From Liminaster sp045576355 (lineage in GTDB: Bacteria; Bacteroidota; Bacteroidia; Bacteroidales; UBA3663), in contig JAZNGG010000043.1 in NCBI GenBank assembly GCA_045576355.1, forward strand, positions 11,594 to 75,593: a stretch of 64,000 nt of DNA, written 5' to 3'. The translations under genes were made by a program, and so were the position numbers. Shown here piece by piece: positions 27,267 to 35,357 of the stretch. The notes under the pieces are model-generated. The model made no database searches. It was not told where the DNA came from and saw nothing but the letters and a program-made list of their open reading frames with translations. How positions within the stretch are numbered: position 1 is the stretch's first letter; the number at the start of each line of letters is the position of its first letter.

Positions 27267-27818
27267 ATGAAAAAGTGTTCTGTACTTGTTGCCACAGTCC
27301 TGGCATGTATGACTTTATTGCCTTCATGTATGGTTGGGTCGTTTTCAGCATTGAATTGGTGTTTTAATTTCAATACCAATCTTACGCCCAATAAGTATAT
27401 CAATGCGGTGGTGGGAGCGATTCTCTCGCCCTTTGAGTTTATGATCGGAGGATTTTTGGATGCGATAATCTTCAATACCGTAGAGTTCTGGTCCGGTTCT
27501 AATCCGATGGATGAATTGACCCGCATAGAGGGTGCCAACGGACATCATTACCTGATCTCACCGGATCAGTCCGGAGGTTATCTGATCACAGACGAAACCA
27601 CCGGTCAGCAATTGGCTTTGCTTTTGGATCGTGAGACACGGACTTGGACCGCAGAGTTTGAGGGTGTCAGTCAGAAGGTTATTACCCTCTTGGATGAACG
27701 TAATGCTGTGATCTATAACCAGCAAGGCGATGCCATGAGCATCACTTTGGATGATGCCGGTCTGATGGCTTGTCAGCAGTGGTGTGCGATTGGGATGGAG
27801 CAAGTCGCTCTCAAATAA
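27267..27818 (+). CDS. DUF3332 family lipoprotein
   Basis: A 183-residue protein with a lipoprotein signal (LLPSCMVGSF, Cys18). SALNWCFNFNTNLTPNKYIN followed by a hydrophobic stretch of Gly, Phe and Ile (about 48-75) and NTVEFWSGSNPM is the pattern of DUF3332, a family of small envelope proteins of unknown function. The C-terminal half is a beta-rich domain. It is convergent with the serpin gene, only 30 nt away. Confidence 0.82.
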   Translation: MKKCSVLVATVLACMTLLPSCMVGSFSALNWCFNFNTNLTPNKYINAVVGAILSPFEFMIGGFLDAIIFNTVEFWSGSNPMDELTRIEGANGHHYLISPDQSGGYLITDETTGQQLALLLDRETRTWTAEFEGVSQKVITLLDERNAVIYNQQGDAMSITLDDAGLMACQQWCAIGMEQVALK

Positions 27819-27848
27819 AACCGAAGAGCTTCAGCTATCATAATTTTA

Positions 27849-29060
27849 CTAACGGGTGGGATTTTCTATCTTACCCATGAATAAAATGCTTTGGGTCGTC
27901 TTTTCTACTATCATGTACACGAAAGGACGATCCAAAGTCATTTCTTTTACCAACGTAGGACGTGGAGCCATACTTTTGAGCATGGTGATGGCAGTCACGG
28001 CTGCCCCTTCGGCTCCATACTCATTGACTTCAAGAAAAGTTTTCTGGAGTACATTGCTCACCACCAGTGGAGATTTACTGATCTTGGAGAAGTCTGCTCT
28101 GCCGGAGATGAAGGCATCGCGGATGCCCATTTCCATCAAAATCTTGTTGAGAGGAATCTTATATTCCATTTTAAATCTTGGCATAGTAAGTCTGACCTCC
28201 TGGCTTTTGAGAGATGATACGGCAGAAGCCCACTCTGTGCTGTTGAGTTGACGGAGCAGATCATCGGCAGACATGGAGGATGTCGGCAAATAAAAATACA
28301 TGCTGTATTGCTGCTTGCCACCGCTGCTGAAGGGGAGGTCGATCAGTTGTCCGTGCAGTGTCTCGGCATAGAGGTAAAATCCTTTATGGTGCATCATTGG
28401 GACCTCATTAAGGGTCTTGCCATCGGAGAGGTGGAATGTGCCCGGCTCGGTCAATTCCTTTTCAAATTGTGTCATCCAGTTTCCCTTAAAATAGAGGGCA
28501 TTGATCAGCAACATCTGTGTGGCAGGATCCAGCTGGGAGACGATGCTTTTGATTTTGTCGTGTGTGTGTTCGGCACACCAGTTATTGATGCGTGTTTCTG
28601 CCGTTTCATTCATAGTGAGGCGGCTGATCATTGCGTCATAATATTTTTTATTGGTTTTGGTGAATGCCCGTTTCACCTTTTTCAGTTCTCTGTTGATCCA
28701 AATGGAGTTGGCCATTTCGACAGTAATGCTTTTGGCAGAAGTGAGCGTCTGTATGCGTTGTCTCTGACTCTTATTGATTTCATCGTTGGTCATTCCGCTC
28801 CATCCGAACGTTTTTTGGATCTCTTTGTGTGTATTGTCGTCCGCTCCGTTGAGCAGCATCGCCATGGCAGTCTCTAAACTTAGAGGAGAGACACACACGT
28901 TTTCGCCCGGTGTCGTGAGGACGCATTTTTGCAGCAGCGGCCAGGCATAATCGCCCTGAGTGACTTGGGGTAATTTTTGACCATGGCAAAGTGTTGTTGT
29001 CCCGATGAGGGCAGATAGGAATATAAATATTCGGCGGAGTTTGTTGTTTGTAGTGTTCAT
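27849..29060 (-). CDS. Secreted serpin-family protease inhibitor
   Basis: The 403-residue protein has a signal peptide (about 1-28) and a complete serpin fold: NGADDNTHKEIQKTFGW near the N-terminus, INNWCAEHTHDKIKSI, NALYFKGNW, and the reactive-loop hinge EYGAEGAAVTAIT (about 342-354), followed by DRPFVYMI. The small residues of the hinge are typical of inhibitory serpins, so it probably traps serine or cysteine proteases from host, food or other microbes. The scissile bond cannot be placed firmly (loop runs ITMLKSMAPRP). No protease gene is adjacent. Confidence 0.92.
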   Translation of the reverse strand: MNTTNNKLRRIFIFLSALIGTTTLCHGQKLPQVTQGDYAWPLLQKCVLTTPGENVCVSPLSLETAMAMLLNGADDNTHKEIQKTFGWSGMTNDEINKSQRQRIQTLTSAKSITVEMANSIWINRELKKVKRAFTKTNKKYYDAMISRLTMNETAETRINNWCAEHTHDKIKSIVSQLDPATQMLLINALYFKGNWMTQFEKELTEPGTFHLSDGKTLNEVPMMHHKGFYLYAETLHGQLIDLPFSSGGKQQYSMYFYLPTSSMSADDLLRQLNSTEWASAVSSLKSQEVRLTMPRFKMEYKIPLNKILMEMGIRDAFISGRADFSKISKSPLVVSNVLQKTFLEVNEYGAEGAAVTAITMLKSMAPRPTLVKEMTLDRPFVYMIVEKTTQSILFMGKIENPTR

Positions 29061-29067
29061 ATTTGTT

Positions 29068-29219
29068 GGTTTAAGGGTTGAGGGGTTTAAGGGCTTCGCC
29101 TTGCTATGGCTGATGGCGATGGCTTTTGGCTTTATAGCTTATGGAATGTAAAAGGCGATCAGACCGCCATCAGCCATCGCCATCGCCATTGCTATCAGCC
29201 ATGGCGGGCGAAGCCCACG
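29068..29219. repeat. Inverted pair of the TTCGCC/ATGGCGATGGC repeat, copies 3 and 4
   Basis: A G-rich lead-in (TTTAAGGGTTGAGGGG) runs into GGGCTTCGCC and GCTATGGCTGATGGCGATGG (to about 29130). The same element returns inverted at about 29155-29218, ending GGCGAAGCCCACGA. RNA or single-stranded DNA from here could form a hairpin of up to about 40 bp. It lies between serpin and pta. Confidence 0.78.
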
Positions 29220-29341
29220 ATATATGATTGATGTGCGACAAATGTAAGCAATAAAAACTTATTTTACGATAAATCACGACAAAAACTCCACTTTTATGCA
29301 AAAAGTATGAGGCAAAGAGACCGTTGTTTGATGAAAAAAAC

Positions 29342-29527
29342 TATCTTTGTGCAGAAATAAGCGAAGTGCCCCTCCCTAAATTGAATAGGACTCCACTCTC
29401 CATGAAACGGCTGAACACCATTCAAGTTCCGCGTTCGGCTTTCGCAAGTTATCAAGCATACAGACTAACCGAAATCAGAGAGAAACTCATAAATCATAAC
29501 ACAATAATTATAAAAACTTTTAGTCCT
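29342..29527 (+). other. Leader region of pta
   Basis: A perfect -7 box (TATCTTTG, about 29342-29349) lies about 180 nt ahead of the pta ATG, without a good -33 match. The stretch between is open in the pta frame but does not resemble any Pta N-terminus, so I read it as an untranslated leader. No known riboswitch recognised. Confidence 0.4.
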
Positions 29528-30550
29528 ATGGATTTAATGACACAACTCGTGGCACGTGCGAAAGCCAATAAGCAGCGTATCGTGCTTGCAGAAGGCACCG
29601 AAGAGCGCACCATCAAAGCTGCAGATCGTATTTTGGCCGATGGTGTAGCCGACATCATTTTGATTGGTGACCGTGCAGAGATTGATGCACTCGTGGCTAA
29701 ACATGGCTTGACAAACATCGAAAAAGCCACTATTATCGATCCGAAAAATAATCCGGAGAAAGAGAAGTATGCTACACTTCTTTATAACCTCCGCAAGAAT
29801 AAGGGCATGACTCCTGAGCAGGCATCCTCTTTGGCAGAGAATCCTCTTTATCTTGGAGCCTTGATCATCAAAAACGGAGAGGCTGATGGTGAAGTTGCCG
29901 GTGCTCAAAACACCACAGGAGACGTGCTTCGTCCCGCTTTGCAAATCATCAAGACTGCTCCCGGCATCAGTTGCGTATCGGGTGCTTTTATCATGATTTG
30001 CCCCAATAAGAACTACGGCACTGACGGCGTAATGGTGTTTGCAGACTGTGCTGTAACTCCTAATCCCGATGCTGCTCAACTCGCTCAGATCGCAGTGTGT
30101 GCATCACAGACTGCCAAAGACATCGCCGGCATCGAGCCGACAGTCGGCATGTTGAGCTTCTCTACCAAGGGTAGTGCCAAGCATGAGATGGTGGACAAAG
30201 TCGTTGAGGCTACACGTCTTGCCAAGCAGCTTGCACCGGATCTCAAGATCGACGGCGAGTTACAAGCCGATGCAGCTATCGTTCCTTCTGTCGGAGCAAG
30301 CAAGGCTCCCGGTAGCGAAGTGGCTGGACACTGCAACACTTTGGTCTTCCCGACTCTCGAGGTGGGCAACATCGCATATAAACTCGTACAACGTTTGGCA
30401 GGTGCAGCCGCATTGGGCCCCATCTTGCAGGGTATTGCCGCTCCGGTCAATGACTTGAGCCGCGGATGCTCCATCGACGATGTATATCAGGTGGTAGCCA
30501 TCACTTGCAACCAGGCCATCGGTGCCAAAGAGCGTGCTGCTAAGGCTTAA
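29528..30550 (+). CDS. pta: Phosphate acetyltransferase
   Basis: Pta converts acetyl-CoA and phosphate to acetyl phosphate and CoA. With acetate kinase it makes ATP and acetate. From the ATG at 29528 the protein has 340 residues, the length of the short single-domain form. It begins MDLMTQLVARAKANKQRIVL and has the family stretches EVAGAQNTTGDVLRPALQII and LSFSTKGSAKHE. The frame is open further upstream to 29324, but that part is unrelated to Pta. ackA follows 82 nt later. Confidence 0.96.
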   Translation: MDLMTQLVARAKANKQRIVLAEGTEERTIKAADRILADGVADIILIGDRAEIDALVAKHGLTNIEKATIIDPKNNPEKEKYATLLYNLRKNKGMTPEQASSLAENPLYLGALIIKNGEADGEVAGAQNTTGDVLRPALQIIKTAPGISCVSGAFIMICPNKNYGTDGVMVFADCAVTPNPDAAQLAQIAVCASQTAKDIAGIEPTVGMLSFSTKGSAKHEMVDKVVEATRLAKQLAPDLKIDGELQADAAIVPSVGASKAPGSEVAGHCNTLVFPTLEVGNIAYKLVQRLAGAAALGPILQGIAAPVNDLSRGCSIDDVYQVVAITCNQAIGAKERAAKA

Positions 30551-30632
30551 CACACTACATTTCTGATTAACCCATTCGCGGATGGGAGTGACACGTCCCC
30601 CATCCGGAAATATTATAAACAAAGAAACAATA

Positions 30633-31838
30633 ATGAAGATATTGGTTTTAAACTGCGGTTCCTCATCAGTCAAGTATAAGCTGATCGAGACCGAGAGCAA
30701 CGCTGTCCTTGCACAGGGCGGTGTGGAAAAGATCGGCTTGCCCGACTCTTTTTTGAAATTTGTCTGGGGTGACGACAAGGTTGTGCTGGATCATCCGATG
30801 CCCGACCACACTGAGGCTGTCGATTTCATCTTCAAGACCCTTATGAGCGAGCAGTACGGATGTATCAAGAGTGTTGAGGAGATCGACGCTGTAGGTCATC
30901 GTGTGCTCCATGGTGCGATGAAGTTCTGTGCTTCTACATTGATCAACGATCAGGTGATCGAGGCCATCGATGAGTGCTCTGTATTGGGTCCTCTCCACAA
31001 TCCTGCCAACCTGAAAGGTATCTATGCTGTGCAGAAGTTGATGCCTGCTGTCCCACAAGTGGCTGTCTTTGACACGGCATTCCATCAGACCATGCCGCCT
31101 AAGGCATATATGTATGCCCTCCCTTATGAGTTGTTTGAGAAGTATGGCATCCGTCGCTATGGCTTCCATGGCACCAGCCATCGCTATGTCTCTAAGCGCA
31201 CCTGTCAGTACCTCAACATCGATCCCAATAACTGCAAGATGATCTGCTGCCACATCGGCAACGGAGCCTCCATCAGTGCTGTGATGAACGGCAAGTGTGT
31301 CGATACGACTATGGGTCTCACTCCGCTCGAGGGCCTTGTCATGGGTACACGCAGTGGTGACATCGATGGTGGCGCTATTACCTTTATCATGGAGAAAGAG
31401 GGTCTTGACGCTCAGGGCATTTCCAATCTTCTCAACAAGAAGTCCGGTATGCTCGGCTTGACCGGCATCAGTTCGGATATGCGCGACATCTATAATGCCA
31501 TGGTTGAGGGTGACGAGCGTGCTAAGATGGCTCTCGATGTTTATGCTTATCGCATCAAGAAGTACATCGGTGCCTATGCCGCTGCCATGAATGGTGTGGA
31601 TGTCATCGTCTTTACCGGCGGTGTGGGAGAGAATCACACATACACACGCAAATTGGTTTGCTCAGACATGGAGTATTTGGGCATCAAGATCGATATGGAC
31701 CTCAATGAGAAAATCCATGGCGAGGAAGCTGTTCTTTCTACACCGGAGAGCCGCGTTACCGTATGCGTCGTGCCGACCGATGAGGAGAGCATGATCGCCA
31801 GCGATACTCGCGACATCGTCGAGGCAATGGGTAAATGA
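30633..31838 (+). CDS. ackA: Acetate kinase
   Basis: AckA transfers phosphate from acetyl phosphate to ADP. The 401-residue protein shows the N-terminal LNCGSSSVKY, the catalytic RYGFHGTSHRYVS region, CHIGNGASISAV, and the GLVMGTRSGDIDGGAI and FTGGVGENHTY signatures. The ATG at 30633 (MKILVLNCG) is the family's normal start. It is paired with pta and ends in a strong terminator. Confidence 0.97.
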   Translation: MKILVLNCGSSSVKYKLIETESNAVLAQGGVEKIGLPDSFLKFVWGDDKVVLDHPMPDHTEAVDFIFKTLMSEQYGCIKSVEEIDAVGHRVLHGAMKFCASTLINDQVIEAIDECSVLGPLHNPANLKGIYAVQKLMPAVPQVAVFDTAFHQTMPPKAYMYALPYELFEKYGIRRYGFHGTSHRYVSKRTCQYLNIDPNNCKMICCHIGNGASISAVMNGKCVDTTMGLTPLEGLVMGTRSGDIDGGAITFIMEKEGLDAQGISNLLNKKSGMLGLTGISSDMRDIYNAMVEGDERAKMALDVYAYRIKKYIGAYAAAMNGVDVIVFTGGVGENHTYTRKLVCSDMEYLGIKIDMDLNEKIHGEEAVLSTPESRVTVCVVPTDEESMIASDTRDIVEAMGK

Positions 31839-31877
31839 CACTTACTGTATACTAATAAATAAAACGTTTTTTCACGG

Positions 31878-31913
31878 CTGCGTTGGACGGGAGTCCGGCG
31901 CAGTTTTGTTTTT
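31878..31913 (+). terminator. Rho-independent terminator of pta-ackA
   Basis: An 11-bp stem, CTGCGTTGGAC (31878-31888) with GTCCGGCGCAG (31893-31903), including two G-U pairs and a GGGA loop, followed by TTTTGTTTTT. Confidence 0.88.
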
Positions 31914-31972
31914 ATCCGATTACACCTCCGACATCGGGCTTATAACTCGTTCTTCACATTCTCTCTCTCTTC

Positions 31973-32779
31973 TCACTTGGCTTGTAACAGCACCTCCGGA
32001 GTGATCCCTTTCCGATCGGGGAAGTGCATGCCATAGAGCGTCAGACCTTCGCGCTGTGCCATTTCCAGGATGGATTGGCGTGAGAGAATCGCTTGTTCCG
32101 GATTTTTGTCATACTTGGCACAGTGTTGGGGATGCTTCAATTGCAGAGCCACACCATGCATAATATCTCCGGCGATCAAGATTTTTCCGATCCGGTAGGC
32201 GGTATGCCCCGGTGTATGTCCGTATGCCGGGATAGGGATAATGCCATGAGGAAGTTCGCTCCCCTCTTCAAAAAAATGTATGTCATCTCCGTAGAGTTGC
32301 TTCAACTTGGCAATGTGTTTGGGCAAACCTCCGGTTTGAGACTCCCATGCGGCATACTCCTGGGCAGGGATATACAGAGTCGCATGAGCGAAAACCCGTT
32401 GATCTCCTCGGATCAAACCTCCGACATGATCCGAATGTAGGTGAGTCAGGAATATATGATCTATCTCTTCGGGTTTTACGCCGAGGCTGTCGAGAGAGGG
32501 ATTCAGGCGAGAGTCTTCGTGGCCGTTACCACTGTCAAAGAGCATTGTCTCATCGCCATGTTGCAGCAAGAAGCAGGAGACCGAAGCCGGGACACCCTCT
32601 GTCAACCCTAAAGCAGACATCAGTGAGTCGGGAGCGGAGGCAAACAGCGCTCTTGGCATCACTCGGGGCTGGGCATTATCGGTGATCACATGGAGATCAA
32701 AATCACTCTTACCTGCCTGTGAGCAGGCGGTCATCGCGCAAAGGCTGGCGGACAGCAAAGCAAGTTTTATAGTTTTCAT
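31973..32779 (-). CDS. Metallo-beta-lactamase-fold lipoprotein hydrolase
   Basis: From the ATG at 32779 the protein has 268 residues. It starts with a lipoprotein signal (CAMTACSQ) and contains the zinc motif THLHSDHVGG, then GHTPGHTAY, an Asp in AGDIMHG, and a final HFP. The fold covers hydrolases of lactones, thioesters, phosphoesters and beta-lactams; MDSG-like FDSGNGHED and the overall layout resemble AHL-lactonase/AidB-like members, but the substrate is not known. Upstream ATG codons at 32785 and 32803 would only lengthen the signal. Confidence 0.82.
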   Translation of the reverse strand: MKTIKLALLSASLCAMTACSQAGKSDFDLHVITDNAQPRVMPRALFASAPDSLMSALGLTEGVPASVSCFLLQHGDETMLFDSGNGHEDSRLNPSLDSLGVKPEEIDHIFLTHLHSDHVGGLIRGDQRVFAHATLYIPAQEYAAWESQTGGLPKHIAKLKQLYGDDIHFFEEGSELPHGIIPIPAYGHTPGHTAYRIGKILIAGDIMHGVALQLKHPQHCAKYDKNPEQAILSRQSILEMAQREGLTLYGMHFPDRKGITPEVLLQAK

Positions 32780-32947
32780 CGGCATATAAATTACCTCACC
32801 CATATTGTCGGGTGAGTGGTTATGGGCTTTTTCGGTGCGAAATCATGGATCCGGCATTATTCCGGTAGGGCGTCGGTATCCATCCGATGCAAAGATAATC
32901 AATCTGCCGAAAGGGACAAAAAAGAGGAGGTATAAAAGTGTGTAAAA

Positions 32948-33078
32948 TGCAGGCCGCCGCCGTGTGACGTTACGCGGCGCCATCATGTATTTTACACGGC
33001 GCCGTCATGCACGTCACACGGCGGCGTCGTACACATCACACGGCAGCGTCATACACATCACACGGCGGCGTCATGCAA
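32948..33078. repeat. Array B of the 22-bp GC-rich palindromic repeat
   Basis: One unit in one orientation (CCGCCGTGTGACGT, 32955-32970) is followed by five inverted units. The last four are exact 22-mers beginning ACACGGC at 32994, 33016, 33038 and 33060 and differing by a few bases. Same family as 1461-1569 and 62602-62730. The surrounding 520-bp gap (32780-33299) otherwise holds only a terminator. Confidence 0.88.
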
Positions 33079-33139
33079 ACATAAGACCGAAACCACATCT
33101 TTTAATGGCATCATCGGATCGCGTGACATAATAATATAA

Positions 33140-33177
33140 AAGAAGACGGTATGTCAGAATGATACTTCGACATACCG
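33140..33177 (-). terminator. Terminator-like hairpin after the TolB-like gene
   Basis: CGGTATGTC (33147-33155) pairs perfectly with GACATACCG (33169-33177). On the minus strand the stem is followed by TCTTCTTTT. Confidence 0.65.
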
Positions 33178-33299
33178 CCTTGGGGGTTAATTGGGGATAG
33201 GTAAGAATGTTTTTACAAAGAAGTCGTGTAACTCATACCTATTTCGAAATTGCGTTTATATCCATCTGCACCTCGGAGCATTAGACTTGTGAATTATGA

Positions 33300-34346
33300 T
33301 TATTCTATATTAAAATTCATGCGCCAGATGTTGTACGACTGCTTTTCGTTTGCACGGCTTGAAATAAAGTAAATGCTTCTGCCGTCAGCTGCCCATACCG
33401 GAGAGGAGTCGTTCACCGGGTGATAGGTAAGTTGGGTGAGTTGGCTACCATCGGTGCGCACAACGAAGATGTCCAAGTTATTTTTTTGAGATATGTTTGA
33501 TATAGAATTACCTACTAAAAGAATCCATTTGCCGTCGGGAGAGAGACAGGGATTGGTAAAGCTTCGTTTATCATCAGAAAGTATTATACTTTCCTGTCCT
33601 TTAACATAGTTTACATACCAAAGTTCGCTACGTCCGTTGGTGGAATTTCTGATGCAATGGAATGCGTCCGGATCATTGGGGATAAGGCAGGGGTTATAAC
33701 CGCGTGCGCAGGATGTGAGTGTTCCGTTATCTAAATTTAGAGTCCAAACAGATGCACCTCCACTCCCTGTGCGGACAAAGTAAAGTGTCTTTCCATCTTG
33801 GGCAAGAGTTGGTTCGGAGTCACTAACAGAACCATTAGTGTGTTGATTCATCATACTTCCGGCTGAAGCATTAACAGAGCAGATGTAGTAATCATAAATA
33901 TTATAATAACCATTTTTGCTTCTAAAAACACGATCAGAGAAGTAGAGTTTATCATTGCTTCCCCAAGAAAGAGAATAGACGTCTCGGAAAGTTCGTTGGG
34001 TGGCGAGTCCAATAGCAGATGTACTGCGAACCATTATGTTGTCCTGATTATTCATGCGAGTGATGTAAGCGATACTCTTTCCATCCGGGGAGAGAGCGAG
34101 TTTTCTTTGGGGTGACCATGCAAAAGAGGCAGATCTTGAGTATCCATAATTATCGTTACTATAATCTACTGAATAAGTTGGCCATGAGGTGCCTGCAACA
34201 ACCGAATTATTTGCTTCATCTGTAATTTTTACAAGGTTCAGACCACTTTCTTCCGGAGAGAAAGTTTCTAAGTAGAGAGGTTCTTGAACAACACAAGAAG
34301 TTAAAGCCAATGTAGCGATGGCACAATAGAAAAATGATTTTTTCAT
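33300..34346 (-). CDS. TolB-like beta-propeller lipoprotein
   Basis: The 348-residue protein has a lipoprotein signal (LALTSCVVQ, Cys18) and repeated PD40-type blades: KLALSPDGKSIAYIT, LYFSDRV, PTLAQDGKTLYFVR, PCLSPDGKWILLV and SPVWAADGRSIYFISS. Such TolB/WD40-like propellers usually bind proteins at the outer membrane or in the periplasm. No TonB, Pal or peptidase domain is attached, so its partner is unknown. A small lipoprotein gene lies about 90 nt upstream on the same strand. Confidence 0.8.
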   Translation of the reverse strand: MKKSFFYCAIATLALTSCVVQEPLYLETFSPEESGLNLVKITDEANNSVVAGTSWPTYSVDYSNDNYGYSRSASFAWSPQRKLALSPDGKSIAYITRMNNQDNIMVRSTSAIGLATQRTFRDVYSLSWGSNDKLYFSDRVFRSKNGYYNIYDYYICSVNASAGSMMNQHTNGSVSDSEPTLAQDGKTLYFVRTGSGGASVWTLNLDNGTLTSCARGYNPCLIPNDPDAFHCIRNSTNGRSELWYVNYVKGQESIILSDDKRSFTNPCLSPDGKWILLVGNSISNISQKNNLDIFVVRTDGSQLTQLTYHPVNDSSPVWAADGRSIYFISSRANEKQSYNIWRMNFNIE

Positions 34347-34439
34347 AATGTTTAGTTGTTTAATAATTTATAATATGCTTTGTTAATGATTGACCAAAAG
34401 GCATGTTTAGGTACATTTGCTTCTTGGTTTTTGCGCTTG

Positions 34440-34640
34440 TTATGCTCCGAGGAGAGAACCCATAGAGCCTACTGGACCCCTGTTTTCTCTGTTTTCCCCG
34501 TTTTTGATCATCTCTTGTTTTGATTCGCTTCTTTGTGTGTCATAGACAGAGGAGCAACTTTGCAGCATCCCTGCAGCCATGGTAAAGATTAAGAGTAGCA
34601 ATGTTGACTTAAGAATGGTGGATGAATGGATTTTTTTCAT
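34440..34640 (-). CDS. Small lipoprotein (66 aa)
   Basis: From the ATG at 34640 the 66-residue product has a signal peptide with lipobox LQSCSS (Cys near residue 29) and a short polar, glycine-rich mature part ending GPVGSMGSLLGA. No family recognised. The frame is open upstream to 34721, but the signal peptide begins at 34640. It is probably co-transcribed with the TolB-like gene. Confidence 0.6.
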   Translation of the reverse strand: MKKIHSSTILKSTLLLLIFTMAAGMLQSCSSVYDTQRSESKQEMIKNGENRENRGPVGSMGSLLGA

Positions 34641-34817
34641 AGTTATATAATTTAAATAGTTAGTAATGAATGATTCGGTTGGTGTATGGATACGACAAAT
34701 CAGGGCATGAAGTTGATTCATGTCCTATGCTTTGCTTAACAAATGATTACTGAAAATTGGCGTGGCTGCCACAGTTCGGTTGTTTTGTGCCTATGGTTTC
34801 CCCGGATTTGGCGAAAA

Positions 34818-35095
34818 ATAAAAAAGACGTGGGAAACTGTATCGCTGCTTACCCCGTCTTCAGGCTCTCGCATTGCCTTCCCAGAGGATAAGCAACGCTA
34901 AAGCCCACGCCAGATGCAAAACACCTGCACGAATATCAACGTACAGATCAAATTTACAACCTACTGTGGACGTTTTCGTTGCCGATATCTTCTCTGGTTA
35001 GTTCAAACTTGCGAGATTCGAAGACCGAAGATAACGTTCGTAAACGTCTTTTTAAAACTATGGATCTCTTCTTTCCGCTGAAAGCATCAATGATC
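34818..35095 (-). ncRNA. Candidate structured small RNA with own promoter and terminator
   Basis: No protein is encoded here. On the minus strand a promoter-like pair (35102-35133) would start a transcript of about 275 nt. It can fold into a 5' domain (AAACGTC 35042-35048 with 34969-34975, then GAAGATAAC 35027-35035 with 34984-34992) and a 3' domain (CCCACG 34904-34909 with CGTGGG 34828-34833, TAAGCA near 34889 with TGCTTA near 34845). The last stem is followed by TCTTTTTTATTTTTC, a terminator-like tract. Class not identified; it does not show the SRP, RNase P, tmRNA or 6S features I know. Confidence 0.42.
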
Positions 35096-35101
35096 CACTT
35101 G

Positions 35102-35133
35102 CAAAGGAAATATAATTTTTGAAATTATGCAAG
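35102..35133 (-). promoter_or_regulatory. Putative promoter of the structured RNA
   Basis: Minus strand: CTTG (35133-35130) and CCTTTG ending at 35102, with the 28-nt offset of Bacteroidetes -33/-7 boxes. The TA of the -7 box is replaced by TT. Confidence 0.35.
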
Positions 35134-35244
35134 AATTTGATAAAAAATATGCTTATTCCGGTAAATTACAATGCTGTTATGAATATAGATTCATAGGAAT
35201 CTAATATCCATTTCTTTTTATCCAAAAAGTCATGATTTGATGCC

Positions 35245-35309
35245 TAATCCAAAAAATACCCCCTATTTTCGGATTGTAATCCAAAAAATATACCATAAAT
35301 TTTGGATTA
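35245..35309. promoter_or_regulatory. Repeated TAATCCAAAA operator-like sites
   Basis: TAATCCAAAAAATA occurs at 35245-35258 and 35277-35290, 32 bp apart, and its inverse TTTTGGATTA lies at 35300-35309 overlapping the -33 box of the next promoter. The three-turn spacing and the overlap look like binding sites for a regulator. Confidence 0.4.
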
Positions 35310-35332
35310 GTAAGGTTTTTGATCTATTTTTG
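35301..35332 (+). promoter_or_regulatory. Promoter of the DUF4143 ATPase gene
   Basis: TTTG (35301-35304), 20-nt spacer, TATTTTTG (35325-35332): an exact Bacteroidetes consensus promoter. Transcription would start near 35339, which rules out any start codon before that point and supports the ATG at 35358. Confidence 0.75.
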
Positions 35333-35357
35333 CCCTGTAAAACAAAAGGTGAAAAAT

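Noticed and set aside
29324..29527. Extended pta start at 29324
   Set aside because: The extra 68 codons have no similarity to Pta and lie partly across a -7 promoter box; the ATG at 29528 gives the usual N-terminus.
30666..31637. Open frame of 323 codons on the minus strand
   Set aside because: It is antisense to the well-conserved ackA gene and has no recognised domain.
32948..33078. Regularly spaced 22-bp repeats as a possible CRISPR array
   Set aside because: The copies abut with no unique spacers, units are palindromic and switch orientation, and no cas genes are present.
34818..35095. SRP RNA, cobalamin riboswitch or tmRNA as identity of the structured RNA
   Set aside because: The GGAA tetraloop with AGCAG (SRP), the B12 box and the tRNA-like end of tmRNA are not visible.
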